Shown: positions 42,915-52,210 of the stretch, one piece after another
Layout of the letters: each line of letters begins with the position of its first letter
Numbering within the stretch: position 1 is the first letter of the stretch
DNA from: Deltaproteobacteria bacterium
Lineage (GTDB): Bacteria > Desulfobacterota > Binatia > Binatales > Binataceae
Assembly: GCA_021780755.1 (NCBI GenBank)
Contig: JAJXYF010000019.1
Coordinates: 1 to 64,000 of the forward strand
DNA: 64,000 bases
Direction of reading: 5' to 3'
The notes under the pieces: generated by a model
The model's database searches: none
What the model saw: only the letters and a program-made list of their open reading frames with translations
Told to the model about the DNA's origin: nothing
Translations under genes and position numbers: made by a program

Positions 42915-43538
42915 ATGATTTGGCGACGACGATGTCTGGTGCTGGTGCCGGTGCTGTCTTTTCTGGCAGCAGCGTTGATTATGAGTTGCGGTGGTGGCAG
43001 TTCGAACCCGACATATCCCACGGGGAGTGCGAGTTCGATCCTGGCGATCAACGTGTGCGCGGGTCCGCCGCCAACGCCAACGGCATCGCCAACCCCCGGC
43101 CACACCCCGACCCCAACCCCAACGCCCATCTGCACGCCGATCGTGACCAGCGGAGCAGTCTGTGTACCGAATACGTCGCTGTTTTGCGGGACAAACCTCA
43201 ACGGCCAAACCGTTGGGACTACGGTACCCTTTAATGCCCAAGGTATCTTCGGCTACATCGACCAGCCGAAAACACAGAAGTATCGTGACGTCACCAACAA
43301 CACCAGCACGCTTTGGAACCCTGTGACGGCGTCGGTAAACTTCCCCGGCGTCATTAGTTACATCGGCAACGGAGAGTTTGTGGGCGTGACGACCGGATGC
43401 ACCTACTTCACGGTATCGGACGCCGGCTTCTCGCAGACGATATTGGTGGGCGTCAATGTCGATCCGGCCACGTGCCCAACGCCGCCGGGGACGGCGCCGG
43501 CCGCACCGGTGTCTAGCGGGCCGTCGCCGACGCCTTGA
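42915..43538 (+). CDS. Lipoprotein with Thr/Pro linker and Ig-like domain
   Basis: 207 residues. The signal LVLVPVLSFLAAALIMSC ends in a lipobox with C25, followed by GGGSSNP, as in outer-membrane lipoproteins. A Thr/Pro-rich linker (TPTASPTPGHTPTPTPTP) spans about residues 53-70. The remainder (TVPFNAQGIFGYIDQPKTQK and VASV-like strands ending FTVSDAGFSQTILVGVNV) resembles a bacterial Ig-like (Big_2 type) domain. The end is Pro/Ala-rich. Function unknown; surface-exposed binding is plausible. ATG start just past a strong terminator. Confidence 0.78.
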   Translation: MIWRRRCLVLVPVLSFLAAALIMSCGGGSSNPTYPTGSASSILAINVCAGPPPTPTASPTPGHTPTPTPTPICTPIVTSGAVCVPNTSLFCGTNLNGQTVGTTVPFNAQGIFGYIDQPKTQKYRDVTNNTSTLWNPVTASVNFPGVISYIGNGEFVGVTTGCTYFTVSDAGFSQTILVGVNVDPATCPTPPGTAPAAPVSSGPSPTP

Positions 43539-43613
43539 GCGGGCATGCCGCGAGCGCAGAGCGGTTTGACTCCTTATTCGCACGCAACTAGTGTCCGGCT
43601 GCGTAGAGGCATC

Positions 43614-44273
43614 ATGGAACGTCAGGAACGGCGTGCGCAGGTTTTGCGCCACGCCAAGCGAATATTCGCCCGCAAGGGCTACCATCGCACCAATATAAGC
43701 GACATTATCGGACGCGCCCGCATTGCGCGTGGCACGTTCTATCTCTACTTTCAAAACAAGCGCGACATCTTCGAGGAATTGCTCGAACAGACCCTGCGCG
43801 AGTTGCGCAATCGAATCCAGCGGCTACGGATCGGTCCCGGCGAGCCCAATCCGGTCGAGCAACTGCGCGCCAATCTGACCCGCGTGCTCAACTTCGTGCT
43901 GGCCGAACGCGAGTTGACCGATATCCTGCTTAACCATTCGACCGGCTTCGATCGTGAACTCGACGCGAGGATTCGCGATTTTTACGAGCGGGTAGCCGAT
44001 CAGATTCAGCGCTCGCTCGATCTCGGAATTGAAATGAATCTGGTACGACAATGCGACACGCGAGCGGTTTCGTATTGCATCCTGGGCGGCGTCAAGGAAG
44101 CCGTCGGACAGCTATCGCGCGACCGGCGACGCCACGCCGGCACCCTGGCGGAAGAAATTTTGGACTTCGGCTTGCGCGGCGTCGCACGCGCGGAACTATT
44201 GGCAGCCGCCGGATTGCTGGATGATTCGACGTCACCCGGCCGAGCCGGTTTTATTGGGCCCAGAATAGACTGA
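43614..44273 (+). CDS. TetR family transcriptional regulator
   Basis: From ATG 43614 (GAGG just upstream) the product is 219 residues, the usual TetR size. An earlier frame start would add 23 residues with no match. The HTH is RQERRAQVLRHAKRIFARKG, YHRTNISDIIGRARIARGTF and YLYFQNKRDIFEELLEQ. The ligand domain is helical (VEQLRANLTRVLNFVLAERE). It heads the lipid gene block: the next gene starts two bases after its stop, so it probably regulates the operon and itself. A fatty acyl-CoA or lipid ligand would fit but is inference. Confidence 0.9.
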   Translation: MERQERRAQVLRHAKRIFARKGYHRTNISDIIGRARIARGTFYLYFQNKRDIFEELLEQTLRELRNRIQRLRIGPGEPNPVEQLRANLTRVLNFVLAERELTDILLNHSTGFDRELDARIRDFYERVADQIQRSLDLGIEMNLVRQCDTRAVSYCILGGVKEAVGQLSRDRRRHAGTLAEEILDFGLRGVARAELLAAAGLLDDSTSPGRAGFIGPRID

Positions 44274-44274
44274 C

Positions 44275-45069
44275 ATGTCAGTTTACGATCACGGTAGCAA
44301 ACGCCATGGACGCTCCGTCAGGGGCGCGGCATTTTACGATCTCGACGGCACCCTGATGGGGCTGAACCTGATTCATGGCACGCTCTTCGCGTTTACTAAT
44401 ATCGGCGAATGGACCGGGCGGGTGAGTTACGTCTTTGGACTCGCCGCGCGGCTGCCGCTGCTCTACCTCGCCGAACGGCGCGATCGCCATCTGCTGAACG
44501 TCACGCTGTTCGAGATGTTCAAGGGCATCTCGCGCGATCGGCTGATGACGCTTGGCGAGGAGTATTGCGACCGGGTGCTGATGGGCAACATGTATCCGCG
44601 TGCGGTCGAGATGCTCGCGGCAAATCGCGATGCCGGCCTCGAACCGGTACTGGTGACCGGCTCGCCGGACTTCATCGTCGCACCGCTCGCCCGGCGGCTC
44701 GGCATCGATACTTACGCCGCCAATCGATTGGTCTATAGCCGCGGGCTCGCAACCGGGCGCCTGCACAACCCGGTGATGGCGGGTGAGGCCAAGGCCGCGT
44801 GGTGCATGGAATACGCGGGGGCCAACCGGATTTCGCTGGGCGCGTCGTGGGGCTATGCCGACTCGCATTATGACCTGCCCTTTCTGGCGGCCCTCGGCCA
44901 TCCGGTAGCGGTAAATCCCGATCGGCGGCTGCGCGCGGTGGCGCGCAGCCGTCAATGGCCGGTGGTCCGCTTCGCCAAGGCGGCGGGCATTCGCAGCACC
45001 GGCGGCATCGGCCCCGAAGCGGCCGAGGAATGGATCGAGAGGAAATTCAATGGCGCGGCCCGAGGCTAA
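44275..45069 (+). CDS. HAD-IB family phosphatase
   Basis: 264 residues of the HAD subfamily IB (SerB-like, PlsC-associated). Motif I is GAAFYDLDGTLMGLNLIHGT with the DxDGT nucleophile pair. Motif II is PVLVTGSPDFIVAPLARRLG, motif III is the Lys in GEAKAAWCMEY, and motif IV is GYADSHYDLPFLAALGHPVA. The cap region is helical. HAD-IB proteins beside acyltransferases often dephosphorylate lipid intermediates. It overlaps the next gene by 20 bases (ATG 45050), so they are translationally coupled. A similar HAD gene lies in the Myxococcus elb cluster, from memory. Confidence 0.85.
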   Translation: MSVYDHGSKRHGRSVRGAAFYDLDGTLMGLNLIHGTLFAFTNIGEWTGRVSYVFGLAARLPLLYLAERRDRHLLNVTLFEMFKGISRDRLMTLGEEYCDRVLMGNMYPRAVEMLAANRDAGLEPVLVTGSPDFIVAPLARRLGIDTYAANRLVYSRGLATGRLHNPVMAGEAKAAWCMEYAGANRISLGASWGYADSHYDLPFLAALGHPVAVNPDRRLRAVARSRQWPVVRFAKAAGIRSTGGIGPEAAEEWIERKFNGAARG

Positions 45070-46690
45070 GCTCAAGGAGCTCAAACCGGCGGAGCTCAAG
45101 CACGAGGTCGGCGCGCGGCGCGATCTGGTGGTCACCCTCAATCGCAAGTCGGAGCCGCGGCTGATCCCTTACGGCGAAGATTTCCTGTTCGAGAAGCTGC
45201 CGGCCGGCACCCGCGTGATCTATCCGCCGCCCCCGCTCGACGCGCTGCCCGATCCGGACACCGCGATTCGCTACGCCCTGCTCCATCCGCTCAACGCCGA
45301 TCCGTTGTTCGCGCAGCTCAACCCGAACATGCGCGTGACGATCGCGATCGACGACCTGAGTCTGCCGCTGCCGCAGATGCGCCGGCCCGATATCCGCGAA
45401 CGCCTGCTCAATCAGGTTCTGCAGACGCTCGCCGATTACGGCGTTGACGACGTGCACATCGTAATCGCGACCGCGCTTCATCGCCGTATGACCGAGCGTG
45501 AGATTCGGCGCATGGTCGGCGAGCGCGCCTTCAGGCAATTCTGGCCCGACCGGCTTTACAACTTCGACGGCGAGAACCGCGCCGAGATCGTGCGGCTGGG
45601 CAAGACCGATCATGGTGAGGAGGTCTGGCTATCGCGGCGCGCCGCGGAATCCGACCTCGTGCTCTACCTCAATATCAACCTGGTGCCGATGGACGGCGGC
45701 CACAAGTCGGTCGCGGTTGGCCTCGCCCCCTACCAGAGCCTGCGCCATCATCATAATCCGGCGACGCTCCGCGATAGTCATTCGTACATGGACCCGACGC
45801 GCTCAGCGCTGCACAACTCGGCCAACCGGATGGGCCGAATAGTCAATCAGCAGCTCAACGTCTTTTCGATCGAGACCGCCGTCAATACTCAGATGTACGG
45901 TGGGATGCTCGATTTCATGCAGAAGAATGAAGATCGTTTCAACGACTGGGATCGGCTGCGCCTCAAGGGTTTTCGCTGGACGCTGGGAAATCTGTCGAAT
46001 GACCTGCGCCGCCAGGCGCTTCATCAGTACGCCGCGCCCTACGGGATGACCGGGGTGTGGGCGGGCGAGACCGAGACCGTCCATCGCGAGGCGCTCGCTC
46101 GCGTGTTCCAGCAATACGCGGTGCCGGTCAAGGGTCAATCGGACATCCTCATTGTCGGCGTACCGTATATCTGTCCGTACAATGTCAATTCGATCATGAA
46201 TCCGGTGCTCGTGCAGTGCACCGGCCTGGGCTACCTGTTCAATATGTACCGCAACAAGCCGCTGGTGAGGCCGGGCGGCACGATGATCATCTGTCATCCG
46301 CTGCGCGACGAATTCCATCCGGAACATCATCCGAGCTACATCGAGTTCTTCCATCGATGCCTGGCGGAAACCACCGACGCGCCGCAACTGGCTAAGCAGT
46401 TCGAGGCCGAATTCGCGCACAACCCCACCTATACTCACATGTACCGGTATGGTCACGCCTATCACGGCGTTCATCCGTTTTACATGTGGTATTGGGGCGA
46501 ACCGGCGCGCCAGCACGTCGGCCGTGTGATCGCGGCCGGATGCGAGGAACCCGAGGTGGCGGCACGGATGGGCTGGGAATCCGCCGACACGCTCGCTGAA
46601 GCGATCGCGATGGCCACGGCCGACCAAGGACGTTCGGCCACGATTACCTATTTACACCTTCCGCCATTAGTCATTGCGGACGTTGAATAG
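45050..46690 (+). CDS. LarA-like (DUF2088) protein
   Basis: 546 residues related to the lactate racemase LarA/DUF2088 family. VTIAIDDLSLPLP matches the DDxTRP segment but lacks the Arg. VHIVIATALHRRMTEREIRR matches ATGTHRxMTxxE and keeps H144. MDGGHKSVAVGLAPY contains K219 at the position where LarA binds its nickel-pincer cofactor, followed by SLRHHH. The His expected ten residues before K219 is Ile. So the fold and cofactor lysine are kept while other catalytic residues differ. It is unlikely to be a plain lactate racemase and may be a different epimerase or structural homologue. Placed between the HAD-IB and acyl-reductase/ligase genes. AGAGGA ribosome site. Confidence 0.8.
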   Translation: MARPEAKLKELKPAELKHEVGARRDLVVTLNRKSEPRLIPYGEDFLFEKLPAGTRVIYPPPPLDALPDPDTAIRYALLHPLNADPLFAQLNPNMRVTIAIDDLSLPLPQMRRPDIRERLLNQVLQTLADYGVDDVHIVIATALHRRMTEREIRRMVGERAFRQFWPDRLYNFDGENRAEIVRLGKTDHGEEVWLSRRAAESDLVLYLNINLVPMDGGHKSVAVGLAPYQSLRHHHNPATLRDSHSYMDPTRSALHNSANRMGRIVNQQLNVFSIETAVNTQMYGGMLDFMQKNEDRFNDWDRLRLKGFRWTLGNLSNDLRRQALHQYAAPYGMTGVWAGETETVHREALARVFQQYAVPVKGQSDILIVGVPYICPYNVNSIMNPVLVQCTGLGYLFNMYRNKPLVRPGGTMIICHPLRDEFHPEHHPSYIEFFHRCLAETTDAPQLAKQFEAEFAHNPTYTHMYRYGHAYHGVHPFYMWYWGEPARQHVGRVIAAGCEEPEVAARMGWESADTLAEAIAMATADQGRSATITYLHLPPLVIADVE

Positions 46691-46743
46691 GGCCCGTGTC
46701 CAATTAGGCAGATGTCAATTGCGGCGAGTGTGAGATAGCCCAG

Positions 46744-49700
46744 ATGGCCACCAAAACGGTCACGCGCGCGCGCAAACTCGCGGCGCCGGGGGCGATGCCG
46801 CCGCTCGACAAGGTTTTGCGCTCGCGGCGTATCCTGCTCACGGGCAGCACCGGATTCCTCGGCAAGGTGCTGCTCTCGATCCTGTTGCGCGATCATCCGG
46901 AAATCGCGCGTATCTATCTTTTGATCCGAGGTGATCGGCGTTCCAGCCATCTGCGCTTTCGGCGCGAAATTCTCGACTCGCCGGCGCTCGCCCAGCTACG
47001 CGAACAGTTGGGCGCACGCTTCGATCGCCATCTCGAAGAGAAAGTCGAAATCGTTCCCGGCGATATCACCGAGCCGGGACTGGTCGGCGATGGCGTGAAC
47101 GCATCGGCCCTCGCCGCGATTGACGCCGTGATCCATTGCGCAGGACTGGTGAACTTCGAGGCCTCGCTGGAAAAGGCGATTGCGATTAACACGGTCGGCG
47201 TCGCCAACGTCATCGAATTCTGCCACGCGCAAGGCGCCGCACTGGTCCACGTTTCGACCTGCTATGCGGCTGGTGTTGCGGACGGCCAGCGCTTCGAGGA
47301 CGACGTTCCCATCGACTGGTGTCCGAGCGGGCGGCGTAACTTCAACCTGCAGCGTGAAATCCGGGACGCCCGGGCCGCGGTCGATCGCCTGGAGGCGGAA
47401 TCGCACGATCACGCGCGCCAGGCGGAGTTCAGCGCGGCAGCCGACGACGATCACACTGGCGCGGCCGGCGGCGACCATCGCGATCGCGCCATCGAAACGC
47501 GGCGCAAACAATGGCTCGAAGACCGACTCAAACAGGTCGGACGCGAACGTGCACTGAGCTGGGGCTGGCCGAATACCTATAGCTATACCAAGAGCCTGGG
47601 CGAGCAATTGGTGCTCGCCGCGCGCGACCGGGTCGCGGCCACCATCGTGCGTCCATCGGTGATCGAGAGCGCATTATGCGATCCGCTGCCCGGATGGAAC
47701 CAAGGCGTCAATACCAGCGCGCCACTGACTTATCTGGCGGGACGGGGTTATCGCTTCTATCCAGCCAAAGGTGAGTTGGTATTGGATGTCATTCCGGTCG
47801 ATCTTGCCGCGCACGCGATCGTCCCGGTGCTGGCGGCACTCCTGCTTAAGCGCCACCAGCCGATCTACCAACTGTGCACGTCCGACGTGAATCCGTTGCC
47901 GATGCGCCGGCTGGTCGAGCTCACGGCTTTGGGAAACCGCCGCGACCACCGCCTCAACGGCGGCCCGATGGGGAAACTCGCGCCCCATCTCGAAGCCGTC
48001 GTGGTCTCGCACAATACCTACGAGTTGGTAAGCGACCGGATCCCCGCGATGCTCAAGCAGACGGCGGCGCTGGCCCGCTCGGTGCTGGGCGACGGCTCGT
48101 CGCCGGCGCGCAAATTCGAGCAGCAGGTCGATCGGATTTGCGCGGGCGCCGAGCTCGCCCGATCGCTGGTTGAAGTATATCGGCCATATATCCAGGATCT
48201 GGTTTACACGTTCCACGGCAGGAACATTCGCCAGCTTTACGCTTCGCTCACGCCCGGCGATGCCGATCGCCATCCATATCATCCGGACCGCATCGACTGG
48301 AATGACTATTGGATCAATATCCACTTGCCGGGACTGCGCCGGCATATTTTCCCGCAGCTCGAACTGCATACGCGCGCGCGGCCGAGCGGATCGTTTCGGT
48401 ACAAGACCCTGGTCGAGATGCTCGATCGGACGGCGGACCTCTACGGCGCCCGCCCGGCGCTGGATGCGCGCGAGCCGTCGGGGCAGCGGACCTCGATTAG
48501 CTATCGCGAATTGCGCGACCGCGCGCGCCGCGCGGCACTCCTGCTCGGTACGCGCGGAATCAAATCGGGCGATCGGATATTGCTGATCGCCGAGAACTCC
48601 CTCGAATGGGTAATCGCTTATTTCGCGATCCTCCTCGCGGGAGCGGTCGCGGTGCCGCTCGATCACCTGATTTCCGCCGACGAACTCCTCACCATTTCGC
48701 GGATCGCCGCGCCGCGCGCCGTGCTCGTATCGGCAGCCTGTGCGAAACGGCTCGGCAATGCGGTACGCGGCGGGGCGAACGGCATCGTCGAAATGGAACT
48801 CGCCGACCTCGAACGGCCATTCGTGCTGCGCGCCACGCCCGCTGCGCCAGTGACTATTGAGCGCAAGACCCTCGCCTCGATTGTCTTCACCTCCGGCACC
48901 ACCGGCACACCCAAGGGCGTGATGCTGACGCACGGAAACTTTACCGCGCAGATCGCCGCGCTCGGACGCGTCTTCGCCCTCGGCGGCGACGACGTCGTAT
49001 TATCGTTGCTGCCGCTTCATCACACTTTCGAGTTCACCTGCGGATTGCTGCTGCCGATCGCGAGTGGTGCACGCATCGTTTATCCGATTGGCATCGACGC
49101 CGCGGGCCTTTCCCGCACGCTCGCCGATGTGCGGCCGACCGCGTTGGTCGGCGTCCCCGCCCTCTGGGAGGCGATCCATCGCCGCATTATCGATACGGTT
49201 GAAGCCCGCGGGCCGCTTTTTCAGGCCGCTTTCAATCAGTTGCGCGACCTCAACCGACGGCTCGACAGCGACTATCGTCTGAACCTCGGTACGATGCTGT
49301 TTCGGCCCGCCCATGCCGCACTGGGTGGACGCTTGAAGCTCGCTGTCAGCGGCGGCGCGGCGCTCCCGCAGCGCGTTGCGCGATTTTTCAACGATATCGG
49401 AATCAAGCTGCTCGAGGGCTACGGGCTGACGGAGTCGGCGCCGGTGCTGAGCGTCGCGCGTCCCGACGAACCGCTGCGGCCGGGCTCGGTGGGCAAGCCG
49501 CTCGCGAAGGTCGAGATCAGACTGGCGAACGCCAAGGGCGACGATCAAGCGTACCGCGCGAATCGCGCAAATCAGGACGACGGCATCGACCAGGTCGGCG
49601 AAATCCTCGCGCGCGGCCCCAACGTGATGACCGGGTACTATCGCAACCAGGCCGCCACCGACGCGGTGCTGCGGGACGGCTGGCTGCATACCGGCGACCT

Positions 49701-51186
49701 CGGCCGCTTCGACCGCGACGGCCGGCTCTACATCGTCGGCCGCGCCAAGGAGGTGATCGTCGATTCGGGCGGCAACAATATTTATATCGACGAACTCGAG
49801 GAAGCCTACGGCCACACACCGTACCTGCGCGAACTCGCGGTGGTCGGCCTCAAGGTCGCGCAGGGCGAGCAGGTCGCCGCGCTGGCGGTGCCCGCGTATG
49901 CCAAGGGCGAGAGCCGCCGCGCGATTGAAGACAAGCTCCGCACCCATTTCGATCAGGTCGGCGCGCAGCTCAATCCGCACAACCGAATCCGCATCCTGCG
50001 CTTCACCGACGCCGAACTGCCGCGCACCCGCACCCGCAAGGTCAAGCGCGCTGAGGTCACGGAACTTTTGCGGCGGCTCATCGAAAACCGCGACGAAGCA
50101 CGCCCAATCGTCAGTACCGAAGTTGAATCGTGGCTCGCACAGGCGCTCGCGCAAGTGGCTAATGGTTCGCCCAGCGTCAGTCCGGCCACCCGGTTGATCG
50201 AGGATCTGGGGCTCGACTCACTCGCGCTGGCGGAACTTGCCGAGCATATTGCGGTCAAGGCGGGCCGCGATCTCAGCGCCGATGAACTGGCCAACGTCGC
50301 GACCGTCGAAGACCTGCAGCGCATCTTGAGCGACGGGCAGAAGCGTCCCAGGCTGCCGTCATATGCACGTTTCGCTCAGCCGTACACGCTCGATTTGCCG
50401 AGACCGATGCAACGGCTCGGCGAGTTCGCGCTGCGCCGGACGCTCGACGCCGCCTTCGACTCATGGCTCAAGCCGCGCGTGCTGGGACGCGGTAACATCC
50501 CGGCGAATCGCAATTTTATCGTCGTCGCCAATCATGCCAGCCATCTCGACTTCGGCCTCGTCTGTCACGCGCTAGGTGCGAGCGGACGCAAACTGGTAGT
50601 GCTCGCGGCCAAAGATTATTTTTTCAACACCGGCCTCCGGCGTTTTGCCGCGCGCAACTTCACCCGGCTCATTCCGTTCGATCGCGAACGCGCACAACTC
50701 GAATCGCTCGACCAGGCGCTGGCCGAACTTGCGGCCGGGCGCAATGTCCTGATGTTCCCGGAGGGCACCCGTTCCCCCGACGGCGCGGTTCACGAATTCA
50801 AAAGCGGTGCGGGATACCTCGCGCTGCATGCCGGATGCGACGTTCTGCCAATCCATCTCAGCGGTACGTTTGAGGTGCTCGGCAAGGGCCGCCTGCTGCC
50901 GCGTCGCGCACCGGTTGAAGTACACATCGGGCGTGTAATGCCGATCGCCGATCTGCGCATCGTCGCGCAGGACGCCGACGGCACCGGCGCGTATCGCAAG
51001 CTCGCCGACTGCATGCGGCAAACGGTCATCGAGTTGGCGCAGCGGCTTTCGCCCGCCGAGCGCGCCAGGACCAATGGCACGGCACCGATGCCGTCGCATG
51101 CCGAACCGCATCCGCAAGCGAACCATGAACGAGCGCGTCGGGAACGCCAGCGCGCACCCCGGGCAGGCGACCGCGCCAAGCGCTAG
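46744..51186 (+). CDS. Fatty acyl reductase-AMP ligase-ACP-PlsC acyltransferase fusion (ElbD-like)
   Basis: A 1480-residue four-module enzyme. Residues about 25-540: fatty acyl-CoA/thioester reductase, with RRILLTGSTGFLGKVLLS and NTYSYTKSLGEQ (YxxxK at 281-ish). About 555-1130: AMP-dependent acyl ligase with IVFTSGTTGTPKGVMLTHGN (712-732), LEGYGLTESAP and LHTGDLGRFD. About 1135-1195: acyl carrier protein with LIEDLGLDSLALAELAEHIA, pantetheine Ser S1159. About 1240-1440: PlsC-type acyltransferase with NHASHLDFG (H1264) and FPEGTRSPDG (F1338). The set matches the multifunctional ElbD enzyme known to be needed for ether lipids in Myxococcus xanthus. Fatty alcohol formation and glycerol-P acylation in one chain are inferred. 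ATG start, 54 bases after the LarA-like gene. Confidence 0.85.
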   Translation: MATKTVTRARKLAAPGAMPPLDKVLRSRRILLTGSTGFLGKVLLSILLRDHPEIARIYLLIRGDRRSSHLRFRREILDSPALAQLREQLGARFDRHLEEKVEIVPGDITEPGLVGDGVNASALAAIDAVIHCAGLVNFEASLEKAIAINTVGVANVIEFCHAQGAALVHVSTCYAAGVADGQRFEDDVPIDWCPSGRRNFNLQREIRDARAAVDRLEAESHDHARQAEFSAAADDDHTGAAGGDHRDRAIETRRKQWLEDRLKQVGRERALSWGWPNTYSYTKSLGEQLVLAARDRVAATIVRPSVIESALCDPLPGWNQGVNTSAPLTYLAGRGYRFYPAKGELVLDVIPVDLAAHAIVPVLAALLLKRHQPIYQLCTSDVNPLPMRRLVELTALGNRRDHRLNGGPMGKLAPHLEAVVVSHNTYELVSDRIPAMLKQTAALARSVLGDGSSPARKFEQQVDRICAGAELARSLVEVYRPYIQDLVYTFHGRNIRQLYASLTPGDADRHPYHPDRIDWNDYWINIHLPGLRRHIFPQLELHTRARPSGSFRYKTLVEMLDRTADLYGARPALDAREPSGQRTSISYRELRDRARRAALLLGTRGIKSGDRILLIAENSLEWVIAYFAILLAGAVAVPLDHLISADELLTISRIAAPRAVLVSAACAKRLGNAVRGGANGIVEMELADLERPFVLRATPAAPVTIERKTLASIVFTSGTTGTPKGVMLTHGNFTAQIAALGRVFALGGDDVVLSLLPLHHTFEFTCGLLLPIASGARIVYPIGIDAAGLSRTLADVRPTALVGVPALWEAIHRRIIDTVEARGPLFQAAFNQLRDLNRRLDSDYRLNLGTMLFRPAHAALGGRLKLAVSGGAALPQRVARFFNDIGIKLLEGYGLTESAPVLSVARPDEPLRPGSVGKPLAKVEIRLANAKGDDQAYRANRANQDDGIDQVGEILARGPNVMTGYYRNQAATDAVLRDGWLHTGDLGRFDRDGRLYIVGRAKEVIVDSGGNNIYIDELEEAYGHTPYLRELAVVGLKVAQGEQVAALAVPAYAKGESRRAIEDKLRTHFDQVGAQLNPHNRIRILRFTDAELPRTRTRKVKRAEVTELLRRLIENRDEARPIVSTEVESWLAQALAQVANGSPSVSPATRLIEDLGLDSLALAELAEHIAVKAGRDLSADELANVATVEDLQRILSDGQKRPRLPSYARFAQPYTLDLPRPMQRLGEFALRRTLDAAFDSWLKPRVLGRGNIPANRNFIVVANHASHLDFGLVCHALGASGRKLVVLAAKDYFFNTGLRRFAARNFTRLIPFDRERAQLESLDQALAELAAGRNVLMFPEGTRSPDGAVHEFKSGAGYLALHAGCDVLPIHLSGTFEVLGKGRLLPRRAPVEVHIGRVMPIADLRIVAQDADGTGAYRKLADCMRQTVIELAQRLSPAERARTNGTAPMPSHAEPHPQANHERARRERQRAPRAGDRAKR

Positions 51187-51188
51187 CG

Positions 51189-52067
51189 ATGCGCGCCGCA
51201 AGCTCCATCAGGTTCCGCGAATATTCGATTTTTGCGATCGCAATCGCGGCCATCACCTTATGCGCAACGCCGACTCGGGCGCACGCGTGGGATGCGCGCA
51301 CCCACCAGCTGATCACCCGCCTTGCGATCGACGCGCTCCCCGATTCTGCGCTCAAGCATGCATTAGAAGTGCACGCGGCCGATTTGCAGCAAGACGCGGT
51401 CGCACCCGATGAGGTCCTGAGGCCTGAGTATGGGAAGGCCGAGGCGATTCACCATTACATCGATCTTGAAACTTTCGGCGCGGACCGGTTCGCGGCGCTG
51501 CAGCCCGACTTTGCCGCGATGGTAAGTGAGTATGGCGCGCAAACGCTGGTGCGCTCCGGCACGCTGCCCTGGACCATCGAATCAACGGCACAGGAAATCG
51601 AGCAGGCCTGGCGCAAGGGCGATTGCGCCGCGGTCATTCTGCGCTCGGGTTACCTCGCCCATTACGTCGGCGACGCGACCCAGCCACTGCATACAACTAA
51701 GTATTACGATGGCTATCCCCAGGATCGCGGAATGCATATGCGGCTTGAAGGCGCGGCCGATCGTTCCGTGGGCGAAATCGAACAAATGGCGCGCCCGCAA
51801 GTGCGTATTGAACAAATCGACCCGGTGTGGCCGGCAATAGTCAGTGAACTGAGGCACAGCAACGCGCTGATCGCGGGCACCATCGACGCCGATCGCGCGG
51901 CGCGCGCCGAGACTGGAGTGAAGCGTGGCGCCGTCTTCGATCGTGCGCTGATGCAGCGCGAGTTGCCGATGGTCGCGCGGCAGGTCGCCGAGGCGTCGTC
52001 AGCGCTGGCGTCGATCTGGCTATACGAATGGAAGCAGGCCGGTAGTCCCGCGATTTGCGCGCGTTGA
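51189..52067 (+). CDS. Zinc phospholipase C/S1-P1 nuclease-like secreted protein
   Basis: 292 residues. The signal peptide EYSIFAIAIAAITLCATPTR ends AHA, so the mature protein starts with Trp (WDARTHQLITRLAID). An N-terminal Trp that ligates zinc is the hallmark of this fold. Further ligands are visible in AEAIHHYIDLETFG and YLAHYVGDATQPLHTTKYYD (HxxxD and His), matching S1/P1 nuclease and bacterial PLC zinc sites. It may cleave phospholipid head groups or nucleic acids in the periplasm. The surrounding lipid genes favour phospholipase (inference). Starts two bases after the fusion gene. Confidence 0.82.
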   Translation: MRAASSIRFREYSIFAIAIAAITLCATPTRAHAWDARTHQLITRLAIDALPDSALKHALEVHAADLQQDAVAPDEVLRPEYGKAEAIHHYIDLETFGADRFAALQPDFAAMVSEYGAQTLVRSGTLPWTIESTAQEIEQAWRKGDCAAVILRSGYLAHYVGDATQPLHTTKYYDGYPQDRGMHMRLEGAADRSVGEIEQMARPQVRIEQIDPVWPAIVSELRHSNALIAGTIDADRAARAETGVKRGAVFDRALMQRELPMVARQVAEASSALASIWLYEWKQAGSPAICAR

Positions 52068-52210
52068 ACGCGAGGCCTTCGACGATCCCGCGTTCCGATC
52101 GGACTTCTGCCGGACGCGCCGTCGCGATAGACTGATTATCAATTACGCGGGGCGGTCGATGTGCTCGAGTTCATAGCTCGCACACCGCCATTTCGCGCAG
52201 GTGTCAGACC

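Noticed and set aside
43070-43140. CCAACG/CCGACC repeats as a possible CRISPR or microsatellite array
   Set aside because: They encode a Thr/Pro linker in a lipoprotein; the units are not regularly spaced, and there are no spacers of uniform length.
47674-48933. 419-codon minus-strand frame within the ElbD-like gene
   Set aside because: Antisense to the AMP-ligase and reductase modules; composition is Arg/His-rich and it lacks a ribosome site.
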